9,729 bases of DNA from positions 1-9,729 of the forward strand of contig DCIW01000040.1 in the NCBI GenBank assembly GCA_002317225.1, in the 5' to 3' direction. This stretch comes from Prevotellaceae bacterium UBA1716. GTDB lineage: Bacteria > Bacteroidota > Bacteroidia > Bacteroidales > Bacteroidaceae. Below are positions 1-6,775 of the stretch, one piece after another. The notes beneath the pieces are model-generated. The model was not told the origin of the DNA. It saw only the letters and a program-made list of their open reading frames with translations, and made no database searches. How positions within the stretch are numbered: position 1 is the stretch's first letter; each line of letters begins with the position of its first letter. Position numbers and translations under genes: made by a program.

Positions 1-212
1 GTAAGATAAAGGGAGAAGGATGCAGTTCGTTTGGTGACAAGATAGACCAGTTCCGCCGTGGCGATGCAGGTATCAAACTCGGTTGTGGAATCGCATTTGA
101 TATGTTCTATGCTGATGTCAACTATGATTGGGGACTTGCCAACATCTCACATAGCGACTATAACGATGCTCACACAAGTGCTATAACACTCAATTTCGGT
201 GTTAATTTCTAA
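1..212 (+). CDS. Outer-membrane beta-barrel protein, C-terminal fragment
   Basis: This open frame enters from the left edge (first full codon at 3) and stops at TAA 210-212, giving 69 C-terminal residues; the start lies outside the window. The visible part alternates polar and hydrophobic/aromatic residues (GIAFDMFYADVNYDWGLANI, then TSAITLNFGVNF) and ends in phenylalanine. Strand-forming alternation with a terminal aromatic residue is the usual C-terminal signature of outer-membrane barrels recognised by the BAM machinery. By family it resembles the small OmpX/OmpW-like 'porin family' barrels common in Bacteroidota, but the exact family cannot be fixed from the tail. Its stop is only 3 bp from the stop of the convergent transglutaminase gene, and no terminator hairpin lies between them. 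Confidence 0.7.
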   Translation, partial: KIKGEGCSSFGDKIDQFRRGDAGIKLGCGIAFDMFYADVNYDWGLANISHSDYNDAHTSAITLNFGVNF

Positions 213-215
213 AAA

Positions 216-2654
216 CTATTTTTTCAAACTTTTCATGTTCTTCAACAAGCGTTCACCCAATCCAATTGTGTAGCCCTGCGAGATATAAACTACACGGTTG
301 AAGGTGTCGGCAATGAGGAACACAGGCAGAGTCTGGGATGTGAGATGCATATTGGTGCTGATCTCATCCCAGATTTTATTTTTGATATCTGTACCGATGA
401 ATGTGTTCTTAGGAAGTTCGGGGAACTCGCTCTTCTTGAAACGACTCTTTGTTTCTTCATTACGGAAAAGGAGAACAGTCTTTACTCCAAGTTCTTCGAA
501 ATCTTTCTTTACTGCAGCAATATCACGAAGTGTATGATTTGATGGTTCGTTGTTTGGCGCGATGATACCAATAATGTAATATCCACGACCTGTTGTAGAG
601 AGCAAAGACTTCTCTCCTGCAACTTCATCTTTATACAGATTTTCGGAGTTGAAATTGCCAATAACCTTCAGTCCGTCTTTTGCTTCAGGAAGGACAATAG
701 GCAATGAAGTTTGTAATTGTTTGTTGACTGGCGCAACCTCCATATGAACAAGCACACTACCATCAGCCATACGGGTTCCTGAGGTGAGAAGATAGTCGCC
801 CGTGTCGATTGCAGTAGGGTTTGCGAGGGTGCTTTTCCATGTGTCTTCTTCACCATAATTAAGTAGTGAAGGACTACCGTTCTTTATTTGTGAGAGTGTG
901 AAATGTATGTAGTATTTTGGATCTAAAATATACTCGTCTGCTTTGTAAGAAACCAGCAGCCATCCCTTTGCTGCAAAGGATTTGTCACCGTTCTTCTCGA
1001 ACTTCACTTCCATCCATTGCTCATCCTTGTAATACTCCACTTTTTGAGTCACGGCATCAATGCGTGCAGCATGTCCAAATGTGCGCGCAAGTGCCACGAA
1101 GAATATGTTGCGAGAGTAAGCATCGCACTTTCTGTTTTGCCATACTCCCATAGGTGTCATTCGGAGATGCTGAGGGTTGCTCGTTTCTTCGATCTTGATG
1201 TTCTTCTTTACCCAAGAGATGATGTTGTCAATCTTGCTGAACGACTTCTTGTCCTTCTTCGCAATTTGACCGAGCAAGTAGCCCTTGTAAGGAGTAAGTT
1301 TTTCGAAGGCGACACGTGGGCATAACACATATTTATTATATATGTCAGTTTTGTACCCTTTGTTGGTTGCAGTGTTCATTTCGTTGTCACGAAGAACTTC
1401 AATAGTCACATCTCTTAAATCTTTATCGTTAAGAGTTGAGAGCAATGTTGAAGAGGTATTTTGTATGTTTGCATAGTTGCCTCTTGACTTCTTGACAAAC
1501 TCGTTTTCGCTGTTTGGGAATGTGGCGATATAAGCATTGCGGATGGAGTCTTCGATGGCGAGTCGGTCGGCATTGTGCTTTCGCTGTTCTTCGGTCATGA
1601 AAGGCACTGTGTTGCGTTCTGTAGGAGGAGTGATGGTCATGTCTTCTGAATACTTATCACCAGCAGAGTGGGAGAGTGCGACGATGAGAGTGTCGCTTTC
1701 AGTCATCGAACATTTGCTGAAACCATATTTGCCATCCTTGTAAGCCCAAGCGAGAAGGTCGCCTTTGCCCGCTTTCATATAAGTGCTGCCGTCTGCCTTT
1801 GTCTGCTTTTTCGAAACGGTATAGAATTCGGCATAGTTGTAAATCTTGAATTCCACACTGGCATCTTTCACAGCTTTGCCATCTTTGTCAACCACCTTGA
1901 CTATGCGTTCTGTGACTGGAGCATAATTTGCTGTGACATCAATCTCGGTGAAGCAAGGAGTACGTTGCATCACTTCTTCCGGACCATCATACTTTCCAAA
2001 TGCCTTTGTGTGCATCAGCATACCTCTTGAAGCAGGTGCATTGAACCATCCAAGATCGAGCACTGCTTCTGGTTCGCAAGCGCCGAGGAAGTGCCACTTA
2101 CCATCTGCCCAAGCCTCCACCCAAGCATGATTGTCGTCGGTATGTGCCCAACGAGGAGTATAAACTTGACGGGCAGGAATGCAAACGCTTCGAAGTGCCG
2201 CAACAAGGAATGTGCTCTCTTCACCGCAACGTCCATAGGCAGTGCGAACAGTTGCCAAAGGACTGCTTGTTCGCTCATCACTTGGAGTGTATGTCGCTTT
2301 CTCATGACACCAGTGATTCACTTCGAGAATGGCATCTGCCATCTTCATTCCTTTTACGCGTTCCTTTAGTTCTTTGTAGAAAACAACACGACTGCTATCC
2401 ATATTCTCGTTGTTCACACGTACAGGAAGAACAAAGTGCATGAACTCTCTGCGTGGAATACTTTCGCCCCAAGTCATCTCCTTTTTTGCCTTCAAAGTAG
2501 CCTCCACATTCTCCTCGAAGAATGTCTTTGGATAATCCACCTTATCGGGCAATGGCATTGACTCATAAAGGAAATCAAGACACTCTTTCTGTGTCTGGGC
2601 ATTGCATATTCCGGCGAACGCAATCGATGCGAGAATAAGGATGTGTTTCTTCAT
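216..2654 (-). CDS. Secreted double transglutaminase-like protein with thioredoxin-like C-terminus
   Basis: This is an 812-aa exported protein. Residues 1-19 form a signal peptide (basic MKKH, then a hydrophobic stretch ending ICNA before Q20). A transglutaminase-like core spans about 100-215: Cys143 in GRCGEES and His176 in DNHAWVEAW are the expected catalytic residues, and the position usually filled by Asp falls in GACEPE. Residues about 245-325 look like an Ig-like or carboxypeptidase-regulatory beta domain (IVKVVDKDGKAVKDASVEF). A second transglutaminase-like unit spans about 475-580 (Cys510 in RKCDAYSRNIFFVALARTFG), but its His position appears lost (QWMEVKF). The C-terminus (about 690-805) reads as a thioredoxin-like fold (YYIIGIIAPNNEPS, then LPVFLIADTFNRVVY) with no CXXC. 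It is the last gene of the minus-strand operon, 3 bp after cutC. Bacterial members of this superfamily are often proteases or peptidases rather than cross-linkers; the substrate is unknown. Confidence 0.88.
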   Translation of the reverse strand: MKKHILILASIAFAGICNAQTQKECLDFLYESMPLPDKVDYPKTFFEENVEATLKAKKEMTWGESIPRREFMHFVLPVRVNNENMDSSRVVFYKELKERVKGMKMADAILEVNHWCHEKATYTPSDERTSSPLATVRTAYGRCGEESTFLVAALRSVCIPARQVYTPRWAHTDDNHAWVEAWADGKWHFLGACEPEAVLDLGWFNAPASRGMLMHTKAFGKYDGPEEVMQRTPCFTEIDVTANYAPVTERIVKVVDKDGKAVKDASVEFKIYNYAEFYTVSKKQTKADGSTYMKAGKGDLLAWAYKDGKYGFSKCSMTESDTLIVALSHSAGDKYSEDMTITPPTERNTVPFMTEEQRKHNADRLAIEDSIRNAYIATFPNSENEFVKKSRGNYANIQNTSSTLLSTLNDKDLRDVTIEVLRDNEMNTATNKGYKTDIYNKYVLCPRVAFEKLTPYKGYLLGQIAKKDKKSFSKIDNIISWVKKNIKIEETSNPQHLRMTPMGVWQNRKCDAYSRNIFFVALARTFGHAARIDAVTQKVEYYKDEQWMEVKFEKNGDKSFAAKGWLLVSYKADEYILDPKYYIHFTLSQIKNGSPSLLNYGEEDTWKSTLANPTAIDTGDYLLTSGTRMADGSVLVHMEVAPVNKQLQTSLPIVLPEAKDGLKVIGNFNSENLYKDEVAGEKSLLSTTGRGYYIIGIIAPNNEPSNHTLRDIAAVKKDFEELGVKTVLLFRNEETKSRFKKSEFPELPKNTFIGTDIKNKIWDEISTNMHLTSQTLPVFLIADTFNRVVYISQGYTIGLGERLLKNMKSLKK

Positions 2655-2657
2655 ATA

Positions 2658-3344
2658 TTAATAATGTTTGGTGCGGTTAATGTTGTTCAATAATTTTCTT
2701 ACTTTTTCAGGGTCAGTTTCCATCTTTCCATCAATCAAACTGCGTAGCGAACCATGTATTTCTGTGGTACCAGTTTTTGAAAGAATGATGCTTGCATTAT
2801 CCTCATTTACCCCCGCACCTGGCATGATGACAATCCTTTTGTCTGCAAGGGTTTCGAGGGTGTTTAGTAGGTCTATTCCTTCCATTGCAGAAGGTGCTTG
2901 TCCTGATGTCAAAAGACGGTGACAACCGAGGTCGATTATCTGTTCCAATGCCTCGAGAGGTTTGCGACATTGGTCGAATGCTCGATGGAAAGTTATCTGC
3001 ATTCCTTCGGCTGCAGAAACGAGTCGTTTACAAGTGGGGATGTCGATGTCATTTTGAGGTGTAAGAGCACCGATTACCACTCCATCAACACCGAGTTTTT
3101 TGCACATCTTTATATCCGAAATCATGCATTGCACTTCATCCTCGCAATACACAAAATCACCACAACGAGGGCGTATCAGCACATGCATCTTCTCTGGTCC
3201 AATCTCACGTGCTTTCTCAATCATTCCATACGAAGGAGTGAGACCGTCTTCGCTCAAGGCAGAACAAAGTTCGATACGTTGTGCTCCACCTGCTTTTGCT
3301 GCTGCTACACTTTGAAGGGATGCGGTACAAACTTCTAATATCAT
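2658..3344 (-). CDS. cutC: CutC family protein (copper homeostasis annotation)
   Basis: This 228-aa cytoplasmic TIM-barrel protein of the CutC family (Pfam PF03932) is close to full family length. Family motifs appear in order: EVC (4-6), RIELC (23-27), LTPSYG (35-40), IRPRCGDF (57-64), GVVIGALT (88-95), FHRAFD (119-124), LTSGQ (145-149), IMPGAGVN (173-180) and EIHGS (195-199). The family is named for copper tolerance in E. coli, but that role is weakly supported and the true substrate remains unsettled. It is unrelated to the choline TMA-lyase also called CutC. The gene starts 14 bp after the kinase stop and ends 3 bp before the transglutaminase start, so it is almost certainly co-transcribed with both. 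The ATG is the natural start because the family begins M-x-LEVC; no Shine-Dalgarno sequence precedes it. Confidence 0.93.
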   Translation of the reverse strand: MILEVCTASLQSVAAAKAGGAQRIELCSALSEDGLTPSYGMIEKAREIGPEKMHVLIRPRCGDFVYCEDEVQCMISDIKMCKKLGVDGVVIGALTPQNDIDIPTCKRLVSAAEGMQITFHRAFDQCRKPLEALEQIIDLGCHRLLTSGQAPSAMEGIDLLNTLETLADKRIVIMPGAGVNEDNASIILSKTGTTEIHGSLRSLIDGKMETDPEKVRKLLNNINRTKHY

Positions 3345-3358
3345 TAGGCAAAATGGGA

Positions 3359-4231
3359 TTAATTCATTCTTTCTTCTATATCCTTGATGCTACCTCTGAA
3401 TGGACCGCTCTCTTCAAGTTTTATTGATGAGATGGCAGATGCAAACTTACCTGCTTCAAGTGGGTTTGCACCTTGAACTCTCTTGTAAACATATCCGAGG
3501 GTATAAGTATCGCCACAACCTGTGGCATCAGTCTCCTTCTTTGGTTGATAAGGAGGAATATCGTAGAATTTGCCATCTACAAGCACTATACTTCCTTCGC
3601 TACCGAGAGTAAGGAGAACTTCCTTTATGCCCCATTCTGCAAGTTGCTTCGCTCCGAGTTTTAAGTCTTCAATACCGCTCAAGAGGCGCACTTCATGTTC
3701 GTTGACTTTCAAGATGTCAATATGCTTGAGGAATTCAAGTTTATTGTCCCAATCACAAGCGAACACTTCTTCTCCACGAACTTCGCGGAGATAACCTTGA
3801 GCATCCATCACGATAGAACCATGCTTTGAGAGTTCTTTAACCACTTCGAGCGAGAAGTCATCAGCCAACAAACTGCCAAGACAAATATACTTTGCCTCAA
3901 TACCTTTTACGCTTTCCACCGTGAAAGGATCTGCCTTTGCACGAACACGCTGCTGGCGGTCGTTCTGGTTTTCTCCATAAATATTCTCGAAGAAGACAGA
4001 CTTCTTTGAAGGAATGACATCCACTTCAATACCTTCCTTACGAATATCCTCCACTGCTTGCATTTCAGTTTCAGCAAGTGAAGCAACAAGTTTGAAACTA
4101 ACATTGTCCATTGGCAAATGGCTAATACCATGAGCCATATAGAATGTTGTGCCACCAGGCATATATACTTCTGTTTTGGGAGTCACAATCTTGTCAAGTG
4201 TTATGTGACCTATGCTAATTATATCTGTCAT
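3359..4231 (-). CDS. PfkB/ribokinase-family carbohydrate or nucleoside kinase
   Basis: This 290-aa cytoplasmic kinase of the PfkB (ribokinase) superfamily transfers phosphate from ATP to the hydroxyl of a sugar, nucleoside or similar substrate. Visible signatures are the N-terminal substrate-side glycine pair PGGTTFYMAH (25-34), the Mg-binding NxxE-type motif VNEHE (176-180) and the C-terminal PfkB motif DATGCGDT (235-242), in which Asp241 is the expected catalytic base and the glycines form the anion hole. The substrate cannot be read from the sequence; it is shorter than typical E. coli ribokinase (about 309 aa), and the DATGCGD variant occurs in several subfamilies. It lies 51 bp downstream of the ATP-grasp gene, with a GC-rich hairpin repeat filling that spacer right up to the ATG, and 14 bp upstream of cutC. 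The pairing hints at a shared metabolite pathway, which is an inference. Confidence 0.9.
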   Translation of the reverse strand: MTDIISIGHITLDKIVTPKTEVYMPGGTTFYMAHGISHLPMDNVSFKLVASLAETEMQAVEDIRKEGIEVDVIPSKKSVFFENIYGENQNDRQQRVRAKADPFTVESVKGIEAKYICLGSLLADDFSLEVVKELSKHGSIVMDAQGYLREVRGEEVFACDWDNKLEFLKHIDILKVNEHEVRLLSGIEDLKLGAKQLAEWGIKEVLLTLGSEGSIVLVDGKFYDIPPYQPKKETDATGCGDTYTLGYVYKRVQGANPLEAGKFASAISSIKLEESGPFRGSIKDIEERMN

Positions 4232-4233
4232 AA

Positions 4234-4282
4234 AGCCCCCCGACCCCCAAAGGGGGCGGCCATCCGGTTTGGGGGAGATGGC
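4234..4282. repeat. C-run/G-run palindromic repeat, intergenic copy
   Basis: The spacer between the ATP-grasp stop and the kinase start is almost wholly this element. Its 25-bp core (4234-4258, reading AGCCCCCCG, A, CCCCC, AAA, GGGGG, CG) matches 22 of 25 bases with the copy at 4847-4871. CCCCC (4244-4248) and GGGGG (4252-4256) form a hairpin with an AAA loop. A second inverted pair, GCCATC (4259-4264) and GATGGC (4277-4282), closes the other half. Base composition differs sharply from the AT-rich surroundings. Such C-rich/G-rich short repeats are common in Bacteroidota intergenic regions. In the transcript it would fold directly in front of the kinase start codon. Confidence 0.75.
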
Positions 4283-5212
4283 TTATTGTTTATATATTAT
4301 TTGTAATTTACCATTTTCTAGTTTTGCTTCAAATCCGTGTTCACGTTTTGGAGTCAATTGAATATTTGCATTAGCACCATATTTATTAAATAATAGTATG
4401 GCAAGTATTCCCATATTCATACGAAGATTTATCTCAATGCAAGGGTGGATTCTACCATCTTTGCAGAGCAACATATCAATGCCGACTGGACCATAATATG
4501 AAGTCAAACCAAGATGCGACTTATGATAATCAATCAAAGCATCGAGAAGGTCACAATCCTTGGAAATATAAGACTTGAGAGTATGTTGGTCTTCTACAAG
4601 ATTATATCCGTAAGCACCGCTTTCTTCTGCATGAAATACGCTATATCCGAGAAAATCCACTGTATGGTCTTTATGCACATAGAACTCCATCGCAAAGTCA
4701 AGTTCTTTCTCGTAGAATCTATCTACTGCATAACCGCCTTGAGTGTTGATGAAACCTTGAAGTTTTTTGATGATTTGTTCTTCGGAAAGATTATGAGAAG
4801 TGAAAACTCCACGACCAGAAGAAGACCAAGGGGACTTGAAGATAGAGCCCCCCGCCCCCCGAAGGGGGAGTGCTGGCAGTTGGGTCGTAAAATGCATTTC
4901 TTGACCAACAAGTCTATTATCTTTCAGTTCGGCAATCAAATCCTTGATATACCCACAAGCATATTCACGACTCGAAAGCTTTCTCACTTCATCCAACCAC
5001 TCATCACTTGGCAAATCCTCTTCGCTGATGCCCATCTTCTTGTATCGCTGTTTGGTGCAGAGGCTCCAGCCCCACGGTCCTTCATCCCAGCACTTTGCAA
5101 GGTCGCACAAGTCTTCCTCCATCTGCTGAATGCGTTTTGGAGGAAAATACTGACGAACATTGGCTGCAAGTGCCATGTCGTTTGAACAGTTGAAGAGTGA
5201 TGGCAGTTTCAT
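4283..5212 (-). CDS. ATP-grasp-like protein of unknown substrate, with in-frame repeat insertion
   Basis: This 309-aa protein has features of the ATP-grasp fold, whose members ligate a carboxylate to an amine or thiol through an acyl-phosphate. The likely nucleotide-binding Lys/Gly-rich loop is FKSPWSSSGRGVF (125-137, Lys126). DRFYEKELDFAMEF (164-177) fits the central strand region. GIDML (244-248) and IEINLRMNMG (259-268, Glu260, Asn262, Asn266) match the metal-binding Glu/Asn end of the fold. I recall similar uncharacterised Bacteroidota proteins that begin MKL followed by a DMALA-like motif, which supports this start. Residues 114-122 (ALPLRGAGG), just before the ATP loop, are encoded by a C-run/G-run hairpin repeat and look like an insertion. 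It is the first gene of the minus-strand operon, and its promoter -7 box lies only 8 bp upstream of the ATG. The substrate is unknown. Confidence 0.72.
   Translation of the reverse strand: MKLPSLFNCSNDMALAANVRQYFPPKRIQQMEEDLCDLAKCWDEGPWGWSLCTKQRYKKMGISEEDLPSDEWLDEVRKLSSREYACGYIKDLIAELKDNRLVGQEMHFTTQLPALPLRGAGGSIFKSPWSSSGRGVFTSHNLSEEQIIKKLQGFINTQGGYAVDRFYEKELDFAMEFYVHKDHTVDFLGYSVFHAEESGAYGYNLVEDQHTLKSYISKDCDLLDALIDYHKSHLGLTSYYGPVGIDMLLCKDGRIHPCIEINLRMNMGILAILLFNKYGANANIQLTPKREHGFEAKLENGKLQIIYKQ
4847..4871. repeat. C-run/G-run palindromic repeat inside the ATP-grasp gene
   Basis: This is a second copy of the 25-bp core found at 4234-4258, with mismatches only at core positions 10, 16 and 24. 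CCCCC (4857-4861) pairs with GGGGG (4865-4869) around a GAA loop. It sits within the ATP-grasp reading frame, keeps it open, and encodes residues 114-122 (ALPLRGAGG) immediately before the putative ATP-binding loop. The match to the intergenic copy points to insertion of a repeat rather than ordinary protein-driven sequence. Confidence 0.72.
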
Positions 5213-5220
5213 AATCAGGG

Positions 5221-5228
5221 CAAAGGTA
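5221..5228 (-). promoter_or_regulatory. -7 box of the ATP-grasp operon promoter
   Basis: CAAAGGTA here reads TACCTTTG on the minus strand, matching the Bacteroidota -7 consensus TAnnTTTG. It lies within a 13-bp word, TTTGTACCTTTGC (minus strand, 5232-5220), that also occurs at 5339-5351 and 9193-9205 on the plus strand. The -33 region about 20 bp further up is AT-rich with no clean TTTG. Only 8 bp separate the box from the ATG at 5212, so the transcript leader should be a few nucleotides at most. Confidence 0.7.
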
Positions 5229-5318
5229 CAAAATCTTTATTAAAATTAAATAAATAAGTGTTCATTTTAACATTCTATTTCTAACGAATCCTAATAATTC
5301 GCAAGTACTATTAAAGAC

Positions 5319-5350
5319 TTTGCCCATACGAATTAATCTTTGTACCTTTG
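5319..5350 (+). promoter_or_regulatory. Promoter of the TlpA-like secreted protein gene
   Basis: A -33 TTTG (5319-5322) and a -7 TACCTTTG (5343-5350) are separated by 20 bp, a full match to the Bacteroidota housekeeping promoter. Transcription should start near 5355-5358, about 50 nt upstream of the favoured ATG at 5409. The -7 box lies in the same 13-bp word, in inverted orientation, as the divergent operon promoter at 5220-5232. Confidence 0.8.
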
Positions 5351-5408
5351 CAACAAGAACCAATAGATAATGTTACTTGGCATTGCTAAGAAGTTACCAA
5401 TAAAGTAT

Positions 5409-6725
5409 ATGAAAACAAGGATAAATCGGATACTTATTTCGTGTTGCCTGTTTGTTGTGGCAATCAACGCTTTTGCGTCATTTCCACACCCTAAGAACGT
5501 GCATATCGAGTTGCATTACAACACCTCCTCCACAACAAATGTTGTTGGCACTTCACGAAAGATGGCAATTATGCCTTACACGTATTTTTATCTGAACGAC
5601 CTCTATAGCAACGATGAGGTGAAAGTCGGTTCTGAATACTATAAGGATGGAGTGGCGAGTCTTGATTTCAATCTCAGTCATCCGCTCTACGATGAACTGA
5701 TTCCCGGAGGACATAACAAGATCCCTTTCTATGTCGAGCCTGGTGATACGCTCTATATAAATGTTTCGAAAAACGGGCTGGTTGAATCTTATGAGCGTAA
5801 AGGAGGAAAGAAGGTAAAGTTTGAGAATCTGCTTCTTCATGACATCTCAAACCAAAGTTTCTATACTGAAAAGGAATTCAACGAGGACAAGCAGGATGCT
5901 CGATTTCCTCAGTTTGTGAAACGTGTGATGAGCAGAATGAACGTCGTTGTTGATAGCATAAATCACATTGCCGACACTTATAAGTTCAGTCAAGAAGAAC
6001 GACGTTTGGCAGTCAATAACGCCAAGCTTCAGTTTGCTCTTTGGCTCTTCGAATTTGCACCATTCAAGTCGATGGAACTGAATAATTATTCTGATTCTCA
6101 CATAGGTGGTTGGCAGTCTCGTCCATCACAAGAAAACGATATTGCCGACATACAAAATATCGATAATTATGCCTTCATCCGACAACTCCCTCTCAACGAC
6201 AGCACATGTCTCGCAAGCCGTTATTTTCCTAGGTTTATGACCAGTTACGAGCACACTTATTTTCTCAATTACGACCAATATCTTTACTACGGAACATCGT
6301 CCCTTGCACAAGCCCGAATGGACTCTGCTTTCATTGCAAAAGACATGAAACTTACGGGTTCGCTTCGCCCCTCATTATTTATGGATGTGGCAATGCAACG
6401 CAAGCATTTTCAATCTCCAGATATTGATGATGGCAGTATCAAACTTCAGGAGGTGCAGGTGCTTGGTGTGCAAGGCAACTATTACAAGGGAGTGACTACC
6501 GAAGACATGGTTTCGTGGAGACAAAACCAGAAGCCTACTCTTGTCGAACAAATTACCAGTCCTTCATATTGGATTTCTGGAAGGAAGAAATATAAGAATC
6601 GAGAACGTGCCAAAGCCCTGATCAAGAAAATAGAGGAAGAGGAAGCTGCAGATCAAGCCGAACGTGATGCTGTTATGAAAGCATACGAAGAGGAGATGAA
6701 ACAAAAAGAATCGCTCCTAAAGTGA
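5409..6725 (+). CDS. Secreted protein resembling a TlpA-type N-terminal region, without thioredoxin domain
   Basis: I do not recognise a named family with certainty. From the ATG at 5409 the product is 438 aa and opens with a classic signal peptide: basic MKTRINR, hydrophobic ILISCCLFVVAI, and an NAFA cleavage site after residue 23. The frame is open from ATG 5370, but that start would put 13 extra residues before the signal peptide, so 5409 is preferred. The motif IPFYVEPGDTLYINVSKNG (about 105-123) resembles the beta domain (DUF4369-like) preceding thioredoxin in Bacteroidota TlpA proteins. YAFIRQLPLNDSTCLASRYF (about 254-273) resembles the helical region of longer relatives. No CXXC or thioredoxin fold follows; instead residues about 391-436 form a highly charged, probably coiled-coil helix rich in Glu, Lys and Ala. 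It probably acts in the periplasm. It has its own promoter and converges on the DUF2207 gene, 50 bp away, with no clear terminator in the gap. Confidence 0.75.
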   Translation: MKTRINRILISCCLFVVAINAFASFPHPKNVHIELHYNTSSTTNVVGTSRKMAIMPYTYFYLNDLYSNDEVKVGSEYYKDGVASLDFNLSHPLYDELIPGGHNKIPFYVEPGDTLYINVSKNGLVESYERKGGKKVKFENLLLHDISNQSFYTEKEFNEDKQDARFPQFVKRVMSRMNVVVDSINHIADTYKFSQEERRLAVNNAKLQFALWLFEFAPFKSMELNNYSDSHIGGWQSRPSQENDIADIQNIDNYAFIRQLPLNDSTCLASRYFPRFMTSYEHTYFLNYDQYLYYGTSSLAQARMDSAFIAKDMKLTGSLRPSLFMDVAMQRKHFQSPDIDDGSIKLQEVQVLGVQGNYYKGVTTEDMVSWRQNQKPTLVEQITSPSYWISGRKKYKNRERAKALIKKIEEEEAADQAERDAVMKAYEEEMKQKESLLK

Positions 6726-6775
6726 TGGCTTTATAGACTCGCCTACGCTCATAGAATGCTGACGGAACCCAATCT

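Noticed and set aside
2919..3338. 139-codon plus-strand ORF opposite cutC
   Set aside because: It is antisense to a clearly conserved cutC, rich in Cys/His/Ser, and has no promoter; it is a shadow frame.
4514..5185. 223-codon plus-strand ORF opposite the ATP-grasp gene
   Set aside because: It lies fully antisense to a gene with recognisable motifs and a promoter; its own translation has no signal or motif, and its APRPPKG-like stretch is only the repeat read in another frame.
5240..5270. TTAAAAT/ATTTTAA inverted repeat in the divergent promoter region as a possible operator
   Set aside because: It is pure A/T in an A/T-rich spacer with a 17-bp gap, so chance occurrence is likely.
5370..5408. 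Upstream start for the TlpA-like protein at 5370
   Set aside because: It would place 13 residues in front of a classic signal peptide; the ATG at 5409 fits the signal better.
5442..5447. Possible lipobox (LISC) in the TlpA-like signal peptide
   Set aside because: The Cys comes after too few hydrophobic residues, and a good signal peptidase I site (NAFA) follows.
6726..6775. Search for a terminator between the convergent TlpA-like and DUF2207 genes
   Set aside because: No stem longer than a few base pairs and no T-run was seen in the 50-bp gap.
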